Source of the DNA: Mesorhizobium zhangyense
GTDB lineage: Bacteria; Pseudomonadota; Alphaproteobacteria; Rhizobiales; Rhizobiaceae
Direction of reading: 5' to 3'
NCBI RefSeq assembly: GCF_011045115.1
Contig: NZ_JAAKZG010000018.1
Span: 19,457-83,456, forward strand
DNA: 64,000 bases
Shown here: positions 25,498 to 34,066 of the stretch, in pieces
Layout of the letters: each line of letters starts with the position of its first letter
Numbering within the stretch: the first letter of the stretch is position 1
Notes under the pieces: model-generated
Seen by the model: the letters and a program-made list of their open reading frames with translations, nothing else
What the model was told of the DNA's origin: nothing
Database searches by the model: none
Program-made: the position numbers and the translations under genes

Positions 25498-25671
25498 TAT
25501 CGAAACTATAGTCGCTGGTCATTGGACTCCGGATGGCGACTAATTCATCTTCTCCAGTTCGCCATCCGGCGGCGGAAAACGGTGCTAGCTACCGGTAAGC
25601 CGGAATTGAGGAAGTTGGAGGAGATGACGAAAACCAGTATGCGCCGGCGGATACCTGGTCAGAGGGGGTGA
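25498..25671 (+). promoter_or_regulatory. Bipartite regulatory motif copy C, hairpin and a 15-codon open frame
   Basis: TATCGAAACTAT (25498-25509), ten bases, then CATTGGA (25520-25526). A hairpin with 11-bp arms follows (25529-25539 with 25559-25569, 19-base loop). GGAGGAG precedes ATG 25624, opening a 15-codon frame to TGA 25671, at the same distance from the motif (98 bases) as msrB is from copy A. It may be a leader peptide or a truncated gene start. No other gene is evident in 25425-25739. Confidence 0.4.
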
Positions 25672-25739
25672 TCGTCGCCTTTCCGTTGGCAACGATGTCC
25701 GGGGTGCATCTCAGAACGCATTCCGCCACCAGGGCCTGC

Positions 25740-25988
25740 TCACCTCGCAGCAAATACCAAAGCGCGATCCACATCTTCGAAGACAACCAGCGGAATGAGG
25801 CCGAACTGGCGATAGTCCGCTTCGCCGACGGGTCGGTAAGGCGGTGCATACGCTGGCTCTCCCCATAGAAGTTCAGGCCGTCGGAGGGGCGTTACCAGAA
25901 CCACTACCGGCCCGGTCCGAGCAGGTCCCTTCTGCCGCCGGTACATGACCCAAAGCAACGTAACAGCGCAAAACAGGACCAATCCCAT
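25740..25988 (-). CDS. Hypothetical small membrane-anchored protein (uncertain)
   Basis: An 82-residue frame: an N-terminal hydrophobic helix (MGLVLFCAVTLLWVMYRRQK) is followed by a soluble tail with GPVVVLVTPLRRPELLW and FGLIPLVVFEDVDRALVF. The composition is protein-like, but there is no clear ribosome site, and the start codon overlaps that of the plus-strand gene at 25987 by two bases. It may be a spurious frame. Confidence 0.35.
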   Translation of the reverse strand: MGLVLFCAVTLLWVMYRRQKGPARTGPVVVLVTPLRRPELLWGEPAYAPPYRPVGEADYRQFGLIPLVVFEDVDRALVFAAR

Positions 25989-26406
25989 GTCTGTAAACAG
26001 TTTCACTTCTCGCTCCATCACCAAAGAGGCCGCGGCGCGCCTCATCGCACTGGCGATAGCCGCATCTGAGCGCGTCGGCTTCGAGCCTGTCGTCGCAGTC
26101 GTTGATGCCTCAGGCAACCTCAAAGCGTTCGAACGGAGCGACCGCAGTTCGTATCTCGCCGTCAATATCGCCATCGATAAGGCGTACACCGCGGCTTCTT
26201 TCGGCCTGTCGACCGCCGAATGGGTCGACCTCCTGGAAGACCGCGGCGCTTCAAACCTCAGACACGTTCCCCGCGTCATGGCGGCGGCTGGCGGTTTTCC
26301 GATCACGGAAGACGGCGCGATCATCGGCGGGATTGGCATCTCCGGAGGAAGTTGGAGACAAGACCAGGAGGCGGGCGAAGAAGCCCTCCGCAATTTCGCC
26401 AAGTGA
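25987..26406 (+). CDS. GlcG/HbpS-family heme-binding-like protein
   Basis: A 139-residue protein from ATG 25987 with AGGACC nearby. The family pattern is clear: SITKEAAARLIALAIAASER, then VVAVVDASGNLKAFERSD, NIAIDKAYTAASFGLSTAEW and the glycine-rich end GGFPITEDGAIIGGIGISGG. HbpS-type members bind heme and sense redox stress; GlcG-type members sit in glycolate or diol operons with unclear roles. Next in line is a quinone/enoyl reductase, suggesting a redox or detoxification unit. Confidence 0.85.
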   Translation: MSVNSFTSRSITKEAAARLIALAIAASERVGFEPVVAVVDASGNLKAFERSDRSSYLAVNIAIDKAYTAASFGLSTAEWVDLLEDRGASNLRHVPRVMAAAGGFPITEDGAIIGGIGISGGSWRQDQEAGEEALRNFAK

Positions 26407-26434
26407 CATCTGAAAACAAGAACTGGAGACATCC

Positions 26435-27454
26435 ATGAAAGCCATCGGATACAAGACCCCATCGCCGATCTCGGCTCCAGAATCGCTGATCGACATCGAA
26501 CTGCCGAAGCCGACACCAGAGGGACGCGACATTCTCGTCGAAGTAAAAGCGGTCTCGGTCAACCCGGTCGACTATAAGGTCCGCAGCAGCACGCCGCCTG
26601 CTGATGGCGTCGAATGGAAAGTTATCGGCTGGGATGCCGCGGGCGTCGTCAGCGCAGTCGGGTCGGAGGTCACGAGCTTCAAGCCCGGCGATGAAGTCTG
26701 GTATGCAGGTTCCATTACCCGGCCAGGCGCGAATGCCGAATTCCATCTTGTCGATGAGCGTATCGTTGGCAGGAAGCCTTCTAAGCTCGGATGGGCCGAC
26801 GCCGCTGCACTTCCCCTGACGACGCTAACGGCATGGGAAGCTTTTTTCGACCGTCTCGACGTAAAGAGGACCGTACCCGGTGCCGCTCCCGCCATTTTGA
26901 TCATCGGCGGTGCCGGTGGAGTCGGTTCCATTGCCATCCAGATCGCCCGTCAGTTCACCGACCTGACGGTCATCGCCACGGCTTCGCGTCCTGAGACCCA
27001 GGAATTCGTGAAGTCGCTCGGCGCGCATCATGTCGTCGATCATTCAAAGCCGCTTGCCGTTGAGATCGCCGCACTTGGGATCGGCGCTCCCGCCTTCGTG
27101 TTCTCGACGACTCAGACTGCGAAGCATGTCGACGACATCGCCGAACTGATCGCGCCGCAGGGTCGCTTCTGCTTTATCGACGATCCGTCGGGCTTAGAAG
27201 TCATGAAATTCAAGCGCAAGGCGGTCTCGATGCACCACGAACTGATGTTCACGCGCTCCATCTACGGGACGCCTGATATGGAAGAGCAGGGGAAGATCCT
27301 CAACGAGGTCGCCATCGCGGTCGACAACGGGCGCATCCGCTCGACGGCATCACAGTGGCTCGGCGCGATCAATGCGGAGAACCTGAAGAAAGCGCACGCT
27401 CAACTCGAGAGTGGATCGACCATCGGCAAGGTCGTGCTCGAAGACTTCGCCTGA
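26435..27454 (+). CDS. Zinc-independent alcohol dehydrogenase/quinone oxidoreductase (MDR family)
   Basis: A 339-residue medium-chain reductase. The N-terminal GroES-like domain has VEVKAVSVNPVDYKVR and GWDAAGVVSAVGSEV; the cofactor loop is IIGGAGGVGSIAIQIARQF near residue 155; the protein ends QLESGSTIGKVVLEDFA, typical of ZADH2-type zinc-binding-dehydrogenase family proteins. The zinc-ligating cysteines of true alcohol dehydrogenases are missing. It probably reduces quinones or enones with NADPH. ATG 26435 has GGAG eight bases upstream, 28 bases after the GlcG/HbpS-like gene. Confidence 0.88.
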   Translation: MKAIGYKTPSPISAPESLIDIELPKPTPEGRDILVEVKAVSVNPVDYKVRSSTPPADGVEWKVIGWDAAGVVSAVGSEVTSFKPGDEVWYAGSITRPGANAEFHLVDERIVGRKPSKLGWADAAALPLTTLTAWEAFFDRLDVKRTVPGAAPAILIIGGAGGVGSIAIQIARQFTDLTVIATASRPETQEFVKSLGAHHVVDHSKPLAVEIAALGIGAPAFVFSTTQTAKHVDDIAELIAPQGRFCFIDDPSGLEVMKFKRKAVSMHHELMFTRSIYGTPDMEEQGKILNEVAIAVDNGRIRSTASQWLGAINAENLKKAHAQLESGSTIGKVVLEDFA

Positions 27455-27571
27455 TCGAAAGAAGGCGGTCCGAAAGCCGGACCGTCCATCCGTCATCAAA
27501 GAGCCCAGTTAAGGTCGGGGCTGAGGAGCTATTGTCAGCCCTCTGATCACGTCCTCAGAAAAGGAAATGCG

Positions 27572-27865
27572 ATGTCAGCCTACGTCGTCTTCTTAAAAGA
27601 GGAAGTCACGGACCAGTCAGAACTCGACGCCTACTCTCAGAAGGTTGGAAGCAGCTTCGAGGGACGTGATCTGAAGTTCCTTGCAACCTACGGAGCGCTT
27701 GAGACGCTGGAAGGGTCGCCGATTCAGGGGGCCGTAATCTTGGAGTTTCCCGACATGGACACAGCTCGCGCCTGGTATGGAAGTGCCGAATATCAGGCGG
27801 CCGCCGCACATCGATTCCGGGGCGCGAGATATCGCGGCTTCATAATCAAGGGCCGTGAGCCGTAG
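27572..27865 (+). CDS. DUF1330 domain protein
   Basis: A 97-residue ferredoxin-like-fold protein: AYVVFLKEEVTDQSELDAYS, GAVILEFPDMDTARAWYGSA and EYQAAAAHRFRGARYRGFII are the three conserved DUF1330 blocks (dimeric alpha-beta barrel superfamily). ATG 27572 follows AAAGGAAATGCG. Function unknown; relatives are found near stress and catabolic genes. Confidence 0.88.
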   Translation: MSAYVVFLKEEVTDQSELDAYSQKVGSSFEGRDLKFLATYGALETLEGSPIQGAVILEFPDMDTARAWYGSAEYQAAAAHRFRGARYRGFIIKGREP

Positions 27866-27937
27866 GGTACCGAGATTGGCGTCTCCCGCCGTAACTCGTC
27901 TTGCCTGCTTTAGTTGGCGGGCCGCGATACTAGCCCT

Positions 27938-28897
27938 TCAAGTCCAGGCACGTGCTCGTGTCCCAAACACCGCAATGAGAGCTGCAAGCACGGCAACCAG
28001 CAGTGCGTACGAGACAAAGGCCTGCCAGGCAGCCCCGGGTAAACCGACAAGGAGGAGGGTATCGTTTCCGCCAGGAATAAGTATGGCGCCCAAGCCCATT
28101 AGCATCCCTCCCGCGAGATGCCTCATGACGCCCTGCCACGTGGGCCACTTGATCAGGACGCGGTGTTCTCGCAGAGCCGCTGATGTGATGCTGCCCAAAG
28201 CCATGCCGGCGATGGTTACTGCGCCCGCTACCGGGACCGAGACGATGGTCTCGATCGATGCGGTTATCGAGAAGAGGGGCGTGAATATCGCAAGTAGCAC
28301 AAAGGTGAGACCGACCGCAGCCATTGTAACACTGAGAAGCCAAAAGTTCTTCTCCCTGCCTCGCGAGACGGCATATCGCGCGAGCGCGAGAAAGGCCAGG
28401 ATGCCGACCAAGGGAAGTATGCCGCCCGGCAGCGACATGCTCAGGGGAGGCTGAACTGGGAGCAACTTGGTGAGTGGCTCGATGTAGGTCACGATGAAGA
28501 TGCCGACGAAAACCAAGGCGAATTCTATTTCGCCGTTACCGAAATGGCCTACCGAACCGAACACGCAAGCGCCATTTACGTAGCTTCCGAGCGCAAACAA
28601 CACCGTTCCCGCGGCCAGATATCCAACCGGGCGCCATCCCTCCGACATAAACGGCGAGATATTGAGTAGTGCATAGACCAAGCTCGCCCAAAGAGCAGAT
28701 TCCAGCAACGCGATCGATCTTGCCGGTCGTTTGCGCGCCACCAGGTCGGCTGTGGCTATCACCGTGCAGATCGACCCGCGGTTTAGAGCGAAGCCCAATG
28801 CGAAGCTCAAAATCGCGATCAAGCCTATGCCTAGCCAATCCGCTCCGGAGGCGCCCGCGAAGGTCAAGTCGGGAATTATGTCCGAGAAAGCATTCAT
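27938..28897 (-). CDS. YeeE/YedE-family membrane protein (sulfur-compound transport)
   Basis: A 319-residue polytopic protein with about nine hydrophobic helices and two Sulf_transp (DUF395) repeats. Repeat 1 has FALGFALNRGSICTVIATAD with its characteristic Cys; the middle GSYVNGACVFGSVGHFGNGE carries another, and repeat 2 has GGMLMGLGAILIPGGNDTLL. Characterised YeeE homologs import thiosulfate through conserved cysteines; repeat 2 has lost its GC here (PGGND instead of a GCN/GCT-like motif), so transport may be altered. Upstream on the same strand is a decayed thioredoxin-like gene. Confidence 0.85.
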   Translation of the reverse strand: MNAFSDIIPDLTFAGASGADWLGIGLIAILSFALGFALNRGSICTVIATADLVARKRPARSIALLESALWASLVYALLNISPFMSEGWRPVGYLAAGTVLFALGSYVNGACVFGSVGHFGNGEIEFALVFVGIFIVTYIEPLTKLLPVQPPLSMSLPGGILPLVGILAFLALARYAVSRGREKNFWLLSVTMAAVGLTFVLLAIFTPLFSITASIETIVSVPVAGAVTIAGMALGSITSAALREHRVLIKWPTWQGVMRHLAGGMLMGLGAILIPGGNDTLLLVGLPGAAWQAFVSYALLVAVLAALIAVFGTRARAWT

Positions 28898-28904
28898 GCC
28901 GTTA

Positions 28905-29421
28905 TTACTCGCTGGTTCTGGATCGCATCGCTATCAAGCCACTCCGCCAGATCGCCGTCCGCAGTGAACAATCCGGCGACAAGCGCTCCCCATCCAGAGG
29001 GAGGTCCCCGATGTGCCCTTGCGCATCAATCAACGTGAACCATGGCGTCCCCAACGTGTAGAATCCCCGGCACGCCTCGCCCCGGCTCCGGCACGTCGTG
29101 CCCGAGCGGGTTTGGATGGTCATGCCTCTTCCTGTTCGCCCGCAACTTGTCGAACGTGTTGGTATGCGAGCCCTCGGCCACCGTCTGGATAGCGGCAATC
29201 CCAACACCCGGGGAGCCGGGGCCGACCTTAGCCTTTGCAGCGTGGGAAAGCCACGCATGACAGCCGGGAGACCAATCACAGAACGCGAATAGTTTATCGA
29301 GACAATGATCTGGATCAGCGACTACGGGTACGCCGAAACCCTGCACGGAGTTAAAAAGTGTTCGAGGGTCGGTATCCGTCGGCTCGACCTGATGCCGATC
29401 ACCAGCCACTACCGTCGGCAT
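28905..29421 (-). pseudogene. Decayed thioredoxin-like gene, paralog of the one at 22646
   Basis: In one minus frame LFAFCDWSPGCHAWLSHAAK and GVGIAAIQTVAEGSHTNTFD match the thioredoxin-like protein at 22646; near 29080 the frame shifts, and TLGTPWFTLIDAQGHIGDLP continues the match in another frame. The CxxC site is spoiled (SPGC). No start is intact. Its position directly before the YeeE gene shows an earlier redox-protein/transporter pair. Confidence 0.75.
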
Positions 29422-29801
29422 TTGAACGGACGCTGGGTGCCTACCGGGCGCTTGAGAAGGTGCTTGCGGGAGGGAAGGTGCTGCTATTGGTCACCAACTT
29501 CATGCCCGAGCGTCTTGTAATTGCTCCTCGAGGCTGACGTCGTTCCGGCAGTGAACCAAATCGACCTGAAACGATCCTGCCGGGGATCGTGATGTCTCTC
29601 CATCCTGGACACATGCCCGGAAGTGCGTTTTCACGATTGCCAGCAGACTGGACCAGACATGCCAAGGCTGCGCCCTTCAAGCGCAATGATCAGATGCTCG
29701 CAGTGATGCCGATCGGTTCAGTCGTCTTCCCCGGCAGCGGCATCCAGGACAATCTGGCCGACAAGGCTCGCAAACTCGGAATTCCAGTATGGCGGTTCTG
29801 A
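29421..29801 (+). pseudogene. Remnant of a DUF2493/SLOG-domain protein
   Basis: The same frame reads FERTLGAYRALEKVLAGGKV, then a stop at 29535-29537, then the intact C-terminus DWTRHAKAAPFKRNDQMLAV and GSGIQDNLADKARKLGIPVW. These are the beginning and the end of the DUF2493 nucleotide-binding-like domain common on rhizobial plasmids; the middle is lost or scrambled. This is a broken gene. Confidence 0.7.
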
Positions 29802-29868
29802 TATGTATGAGGCTCGCTGTCCTGTAAGCAGCGACCCTTTTCGGCGGCCGACGTCGCCTGTCGGAACA

Positions 29869-30657
29869 CTACGGACGCAGTTGGTCAAACAGCGGCAGGC
29901 CGGCCAGCGCAGCCAATGCTATCAGCAAGAAGCAGATCCTGCGGAATGTCGCTTCACTTGCAAACCCGAAGCACCTGGAGCCGACGAGCAATCCCACTCC
30001 GTAACAGGGACAGGCGAGCAGCGCGATCAGCAGCACCTCCACGGTCAGAAGCCCGCCTATCAGATAAAACGTCGTCGAGATCACCGTCGAGAGCGCGAAA
30101 TACAAGACGAGATTGGCTCTCACCGCGAGCGGAGGGATAGCGCCGCCTAGCCAATAGGCCACGACCGGTGGTCCCGACATCTGCGCTGCTCCGCCAGAGA
30201 GGCCCGCCACGGCGCCCACGGCCACGGTGAGGTGGGTCTTTGGCCGGCCATGGTAGCGCCACCCTGAAATTAGGAAGGCGAGGAGCCCGATGACCACGAC
30301 CGAGATGATCCAGCGCAGCGTCACCGAAGGCAGCAGTGTCAGCAGGGCGGTGCCTGTTAGCACGCCAACCAATGCGCCTGTGAGCATTGTGAAGACATCG
30401 CGTCGATTGCTTCGTTTCCAGCCATTCGGCACCATGCCCAGCGTCATGATCCCGTCAATGACAAGGAGCAGGGCTGACGCGATCTTCGGCCCCATGGCCG
30501 CGCCGGCCAGAGGTACGAAAATCAAGGCTCCGCCGAACCCGGAGAAACCGCGTGCCATTCCCCCGATGAGCGCTGCAATGCAGACAAAAGCGATTTGACC
30601 GAGGGAGTGACCGGGAAGATGCTCCTGCAGACCGGAGAAAAAAGTGGACGATTGCAT
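29869..30657 (-). CDS. TauE/SafE-family sulfite/organosulfonate exporter-like permease (TSUP)
   Basis: A 262-residue membrane protein with about eight helices. IAALIGGMARGFSGFGGALI is the first TSUP repeat, and GAVAGLSGGAAQMSGPPVVA is the second, with the typical glycine-rich turn and PP. Members export sulfite, sulfoacetate or related anions, or import others. ATG 30657 is chosen over a TTG five codons upstream. It stands alone between the SLOG remnant and a non-coding stretch; with YeeE it adds to the sulfur theme of the island. Confidence 0.85.
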   Translation of the reverse strand: MQSSTFFSGLQEHLPGHSLGQIAFVCIAALIGGMARGFSGFGGALIFVPLAGAAMGPKIASALLLVIDGIMTLGMVPNGWKRSNRRDVFTMLTGALVGVLTGTALLTLLPSVTLRWIISVVVIGLLAFLISGWRYHGRPKTHLTVAVGAVAGLSGGAAQMSGPPVVAYWLGGAIPPLAVRANLVLYFALSTVISTTFYLIGGLLTVEVLLIALLACPCYGVGLLVGSRCFGFASEATFRRICFLLIALAALAGLPLFDQLRP

Positions 30658-31063
30658 GGAACGCCTGTGCAAGTGTGCGTGCGACCCGGCTTTTGCGCAG
30701 TAATAGACGTTTCCAGTAGTACCACCGCAGCCCCAATCGCTGGACGAACGTCCGCCGATTTCGCTCCTGAAGGCTCGCGAGGGGGGCGACAGATGGAACG
30801 TGTGTCCGCCACCAGCACCTTAGAAGCCGGTGCAGCCGAAAGCTGAGAACGTCTCGACTGCGGGTATCTCAAGGCCAGGCCGGGAGCGACATTGCGCCTT
30901 CTGTCGCGATCTACAACCCGCCACTTCTCATGCGCATATCTCGGTCAGACTAATGCCTGGCGCCATCAACCCGCCAGGGGTCGGCTACGCATAGCGTGCC
31001 GCCGCTCCAGCTCGCGCCTGCGCGGTGATTGCGGCCGTCAGCCTGACACTTCGGGCGCCTGTC
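30658..31063. other. Gap without a convincing gene
   Basis: Open frames here have no good start or recognisable content. The right end is GC-rich and leads into the hairpin at 31064. Confidence 0.4.
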
Positions 31064-31082
31064 AGCGGGGGATGTCCCCGCT
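31064..31082 (+). promoter_or_regulatory. Hairpin upstream of small gene
   Basis: AGCGGGG (31064-31070), GATGT loop, CCCCGCT (31076-31082): a strong 7-bp stem ending about 8 bases before the ribosome site of the 31101 gene. It could end upstream transcription or regulate the leader. Confidence 0.35.
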
Positions 31083-31100
31083 CAAACAGGAGCCGGAACG

Positions 31101-31268
31101 ATGTCCCTCAACGACGCACAAGCCTTCGCCTTCAGCCTCGCCGGCACGCTTATGGCCGCGATAGTCATCTTTCGCGCCGGCGACGGCAGCCACTCCGTCA
31201 TGCCCGCGAGCGAATATGATGGCGACGAAGACGCAATCGTCCATGAGATCGACCCGTTCGCTCCTTGA
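31101..31268 (+). CDS. Small hypothetical acidic protein, 55 residues
   Basis: ATG 31101 with AGGAG nine bases upstream opens a 55-codon frame ending TGA 31266-31268. The sequence begins MSLNDAQAFAFSLAGTLMAA, a weak hydrophobic helix, and ends in an acidic tail (SEYDGDEDAIVHEIDPFAP). It resembles small proteins I associate with rhizobial plasmids near DUF2493 genes. Function unknown. Confidence 0.55.
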   Translation: MSLNDAQAFAFSLAGTLMAAIVIFRAGDGSHSVMPASEYDGDEDAIVHEIDPFAP

Positions 31269-31361
31269 AAGGCGAAACACTGCTCGCTTCCAATCAGCCG
31301 AGCCGTCCGCGTGCTACGCTTTCTGACCCGGTAGGTGTCGCGTGCAGCGCCCGCACACGGA

Positions 31362-31745
31362 TCAATCCCTCAATATCTTCGGTACTTTCAGCGGGCCGCT
31401 TTCCAGAAGACGCGTCCATACCCCATCTCGTCGCCATGCACCACGAATGCGACCGTCGTCACGATCATGAGCAGGATCGAAGAATTCTCCCCCGAAATGA
31501 GCCTGAAATGCTTCTGCTGAGGCGCGGTCGGCGAAACAGTACAGCCGCATGCTCTGATACTTCCCGTTTGGCCAAATGGCCTGAACGTTGCGCGTGAAGT
31601 ATCGCCAACCGCGCGCGAGGAAGAACTCGAGGATAATGGTGAAATTGTCTTGCGTGCAGATATCATCGGGAAGGGCCACCTGATGCGTGTATTCACGGTC
31701 GATCACGCTGGCGCTCGGGGTGAAGCTGCTGCGTTTGCTGTTCAT
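31362..31745 (-). CDS. Conserved hypothetical protein (rhizobial plasmid type)
   Basis: A 127-residue soluble protein from ATG 31745 with AGGAAAG six bases upstream. Central blocks: DNFTIILEFFLARGWRYFTR, YQSMRLYCFADRASAEAFQA, HFGGEFFDPAHDRD. It shares no domain I can name. It overlaps the 3' end of the next upstream gene by 53 bases in another frame, typical of compact plasmid gene arrays. Confidence 0.6.
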   Translation of the reverse strand: MNSKRSSFTPSASVIDREYTHQVALPDDICTQDNFTIILEFFLARGWRYFTRNVQAIWPNGKYQSMRLYCFADRASAEAFQAHFGGEFFDPAHDRDDGRIRGAWRRDGVWTRLLESGPLKVPKILRD

Positions 31746-31953
31746 GCTCTTTCCTGTGATGCCAGCCGCGGGAGAAACCGGATGAAACGGCAATGCGCGT
31801 GAGTGCGAGCTGTCGTTCCAGAAAGTCATTTGCGATGAGGAGCGCAGTGACAGCGGCCCGCGCATCGCCACCGCACGCATCTATGGCTTGATCGGCGGCT
31901 CTCTCCAATTCGGACATAGCTTCGCCGTCCGTCGCCGACTTCGGTGCGGTCAT
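31693..31953 (-). CDS. Conserved hypothetical small protein (rhizobial plasmid type)
   Basis: An 86-residue protein; ATG 31953 follows AAGGAATTCTCAC. The recognisable part is SELERAADQAIDACGGDARA and AAVTALLIANDFLERQLALT, a helical hairpin typical of small rhizobial proteins of unknown function, then a His/Gln/Arg-rich tail. Together with the 31362 gene and the SLOG remnant it points to plasmid or integrative-element DNA. Confidence 0.65.
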   Translation of the reverse strand: MTAPKSATDGEAMSELERAADQAIDACGGDARAAVTALLIANDFLERQLALTRIAVSSGFSRGWHHRKEHEQQTQQLHPERQRDRP

Positions 31954-32338
31954 GTGAGAATTCCTTGATGAAGCGATTTTCTCTCATGAATCCGCGTGCC
32001 GATGCAAGGCATTTGTTCCTATTTTGTTCTTTTGGTCAAAGCACGTCGAGACAGCCAAGGGCTTGGCTTCGCTCGTTTTGCCAGCTAGTCCCTGCCCCTG
32101 ATGACCTTCACGTTTGCACCATATGGTTTGCCTGACGCCACATAGGCGTTGTCCGAATGGCAGCGATTGGTGGATTCCGGGCAGACCGCTCTAGGATCGA
32201 CATCGGAGAAAGCGGCCATTTCTCTAACTCCGGGGTCGGGGCCGGGAGCTGTCAGTCCGCTAGGGAGGTGGGGCTCACCAGATAGCTGCCACTCCGCCGA
32301 CGACTAGAGGGTTCGAAGAGTCACCCGAAACCAGACGC
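31954..32338. other. Gap without a gene
   Basis: Mixed-composition DNA; the first 100 bases are relatively AT-rich and include the promoter region of the small minus-strand gene. Nothing else is recognised. Confidence 0.4.
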
Positions 32339-33073
32339 TCAATCCTGGGCTGTCGGTCGTATCACAATACTGCCGACGTCCACATCGGCCGGCTGCTCGA
32401 TCGCATAGGCTATGCCCCGAGCGATCGAAGCCGGTGGGATGGCAATATTGGAAGCGCGTTCTCCAATTGCCGACTTCACGGCGGGATCGGTTATCGAGCT
32501 TGTAAAATCGGTCGAGATCATTCCTGGCGAAATCTCGGTGACCCTCAGATGCGGCCCTGCTTCCTGCCTCAAGGCTTCGCTAATTGTCCGCACTGCGTTC
32601 TTGGTCGCGGCATACACACCCATGGTGGGCAGGATTTTGATGCCCGCGGTCGAGACGATGTTGATGACGTGGCCCGTCCGTTGACGCTGGAAGACGGGCA
32701 ATGCCGCAGCGATGCCGTAGAGCGTGCCACGCAGATTGACGTCGATCATGGCGTCCCAGTCCTCGACGCGGAGCGCATCGAAACGGGATATGGGCCCAAT
32801 CCCGGCATTGTTCACAATGACGTCGAGCCTGCCACCATGCTCAATTGCCAATGTCACAAGCGCTTCAAGATCGCTCCGCTGGCGCACGTCGGTCACCTTG
32901 TACACGGCCTTGCCACCTGCATCGGTAATCTCGTCCACGATCGCTGCGAGCGCCTCCTCACGGCGCGCGCCTAGCACGACAAAAGCCCCTCGTTCTGCGA
33001 GCAGTTTCGCCGTCGCGCGGCCAATCCCGCTGCTTGCGCCCGTGATGGCGACAATTTTGCCTTCGATACCCAT
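32339..33073 (-). CDS. SDR-family NAD(P)-dependent oxidoreductase
   Basis: A 244-residue classical short-chain dehydrogenase: cofactor motif TGASSGIGRA (residues 10-19), DVRQ after strand 4, NNAGIG near 88, catalytic Ser in VINIVSTAGI and the YAATK active site near 152. The C-terminus PADVDVGSIVIRPTAQD is typical of YdfG-like SDRs annotated as clavaldehyde or serine dehydrogenases. It is divergent from an AraC regulator that probably controls it; the substrate is unknown. Confidence 0.92.
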   Translation of the reverse strand: MGIEGKIVAITGASSGIGRATAKLLAERGAFVVLGARREEALAAIVDEITDAGGKAVYKVTDVRQRSDLEALVTLAIEHGGRLDVIVNNAGIGPISRFDALRVEDWDAMIDVNLRGTLYGIAAALPVFQRQRTGHVINIVSTAGIKILPTMGVYAATKNAVRTISEALRQEAGPHLRVTEISPGMISTDFTSSITDPAVKSAIGERASNIAIPPASIARGIAYAIEQPADVDVGSIVIRPTAQD

Positions 33074-33172
33074 AGCTAGTCTCCTTCATTGATGTCATCG
33101 AAGAAGATAGGCACTGGGATCAAGATGATCTATGCTAGGATGTCCATGGGTTTATCGTGATCGTCCAAAGCT

Positions 33173-34066
33173 GTGACTGACCCCCTATCGGATGTCCTCA
33201 ACGTTCTTGGCGCGACCGTGACCCGCCGCACCCAGCTGGAGGCTGCAGGACGATGGGCTCTTGCATTTCCGGCGCTTGACCGGCTCAAGTTTGTCGCGCT
33301 GCTGCGGGGAACCAGCTGGATAATGCTACCGGCGCGAGTGCCGCAACTTATGAGCGCAGGAGATGTCTGCCTGTTGGGGCGCACCGCATATGCGATAGCC
33401 AGCGATCCGGAGGTACCGCCCCTCGACGGCCAAACCTTCTACGGCGCCGGCGGCGATGTTGCGCGTCTGGGGGGCGACGAGACGATTGCGATCGGGGGAA
33501 CCGTCACGTTCGACCCTGGAAATGTGGACTTCCTGCTCGACATGCTGCCGGATTTCCTCTTCGTTCCCCGATCTTCGCCCACATCCGGAGCGATGACGAC
33601 GATCCTTGGGCTGATGAATGACGAGGTCGAGCGTGATGTCATCGGCAGCGAAATCGTCAATGCCCGGCTCGCTGATGTGTTGCTGGTGGAAGCGATCCGC
33701 GCCTATGCGGGCAATATCCAGCAGGTCGAGATCGGATGGCTTGGCGCTCTGTCGGATCCTCGGCTCGGTCGGGTCCTTCGCCTCATTCACGGGGACGTCG
33801 CGCAGCCGTGGACGGTGGCCCAACTCGCTAGTGTGGCCGGCATGTCGCGGGCTGCCTTTTCTGCGGAATTCACGCGCCGGGTGGGGCAGCCGCCACTCGC
33901 CTACGTGCGGGCGTGGCGTCTCACAATTGCCCGTGCGGCGCTGACTCGCGGTGATGAGACTGTCGCCAGTATCGCACGCAAGGTTGGCTATACGTCGCAG
34001 AGTGCATTCGGTCATGCTTTCCGGTCCGCCTTCGGCTCACCTCCAAAAGCGCATGCGCGATCTTGA
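33173..34066 (+). CDS. AraC-family transcriptional regulator with cupin-type N-terminal domain
   Basis: A 297-residue regulator starting at GTG 33173 (no good ATG nearby). Residues 1-185 form a Cupin_6-like domain (WIMLPARVPQLMSAGDVCLL, DFLLDMLPDFLFVPR); residues 205-295 are the double HTH with WTVAQLASVAGMSRAAFSAE and VASIARKVGYTSQSAFGHAF. AraC proteins of this type usually activate an adjacent divergent reductase gene, here the SDR, in response to aldehydes or other electrophiles. Confidence 0.9.
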   Translation: MTDPLSDVLNVLGATVTRRTQLEAAGRWALAFPALDRLKFVALLRGTSWIMLPARVPQLMSAGDVCLLGRTAYAIASDPEVPPLDGQTFYGAGGDVARLGGDETIAIGGTVTFDPGNVDFLLDMLPDFLFVPRSSPTSGAMTTILGLMNDEVERDVIGSEIVNARLADVLLVEAIRAYAGNIQQVEIGWLGALSDPRLGRVLRLIHGDVAQPWTVAQLASVAGMSRAAFSAEFTRRVGQPPLAYVRAWRLTIARAALTRGDETVASIARKVGYTSQSAFGHAFRSAFGSPPKAHARS

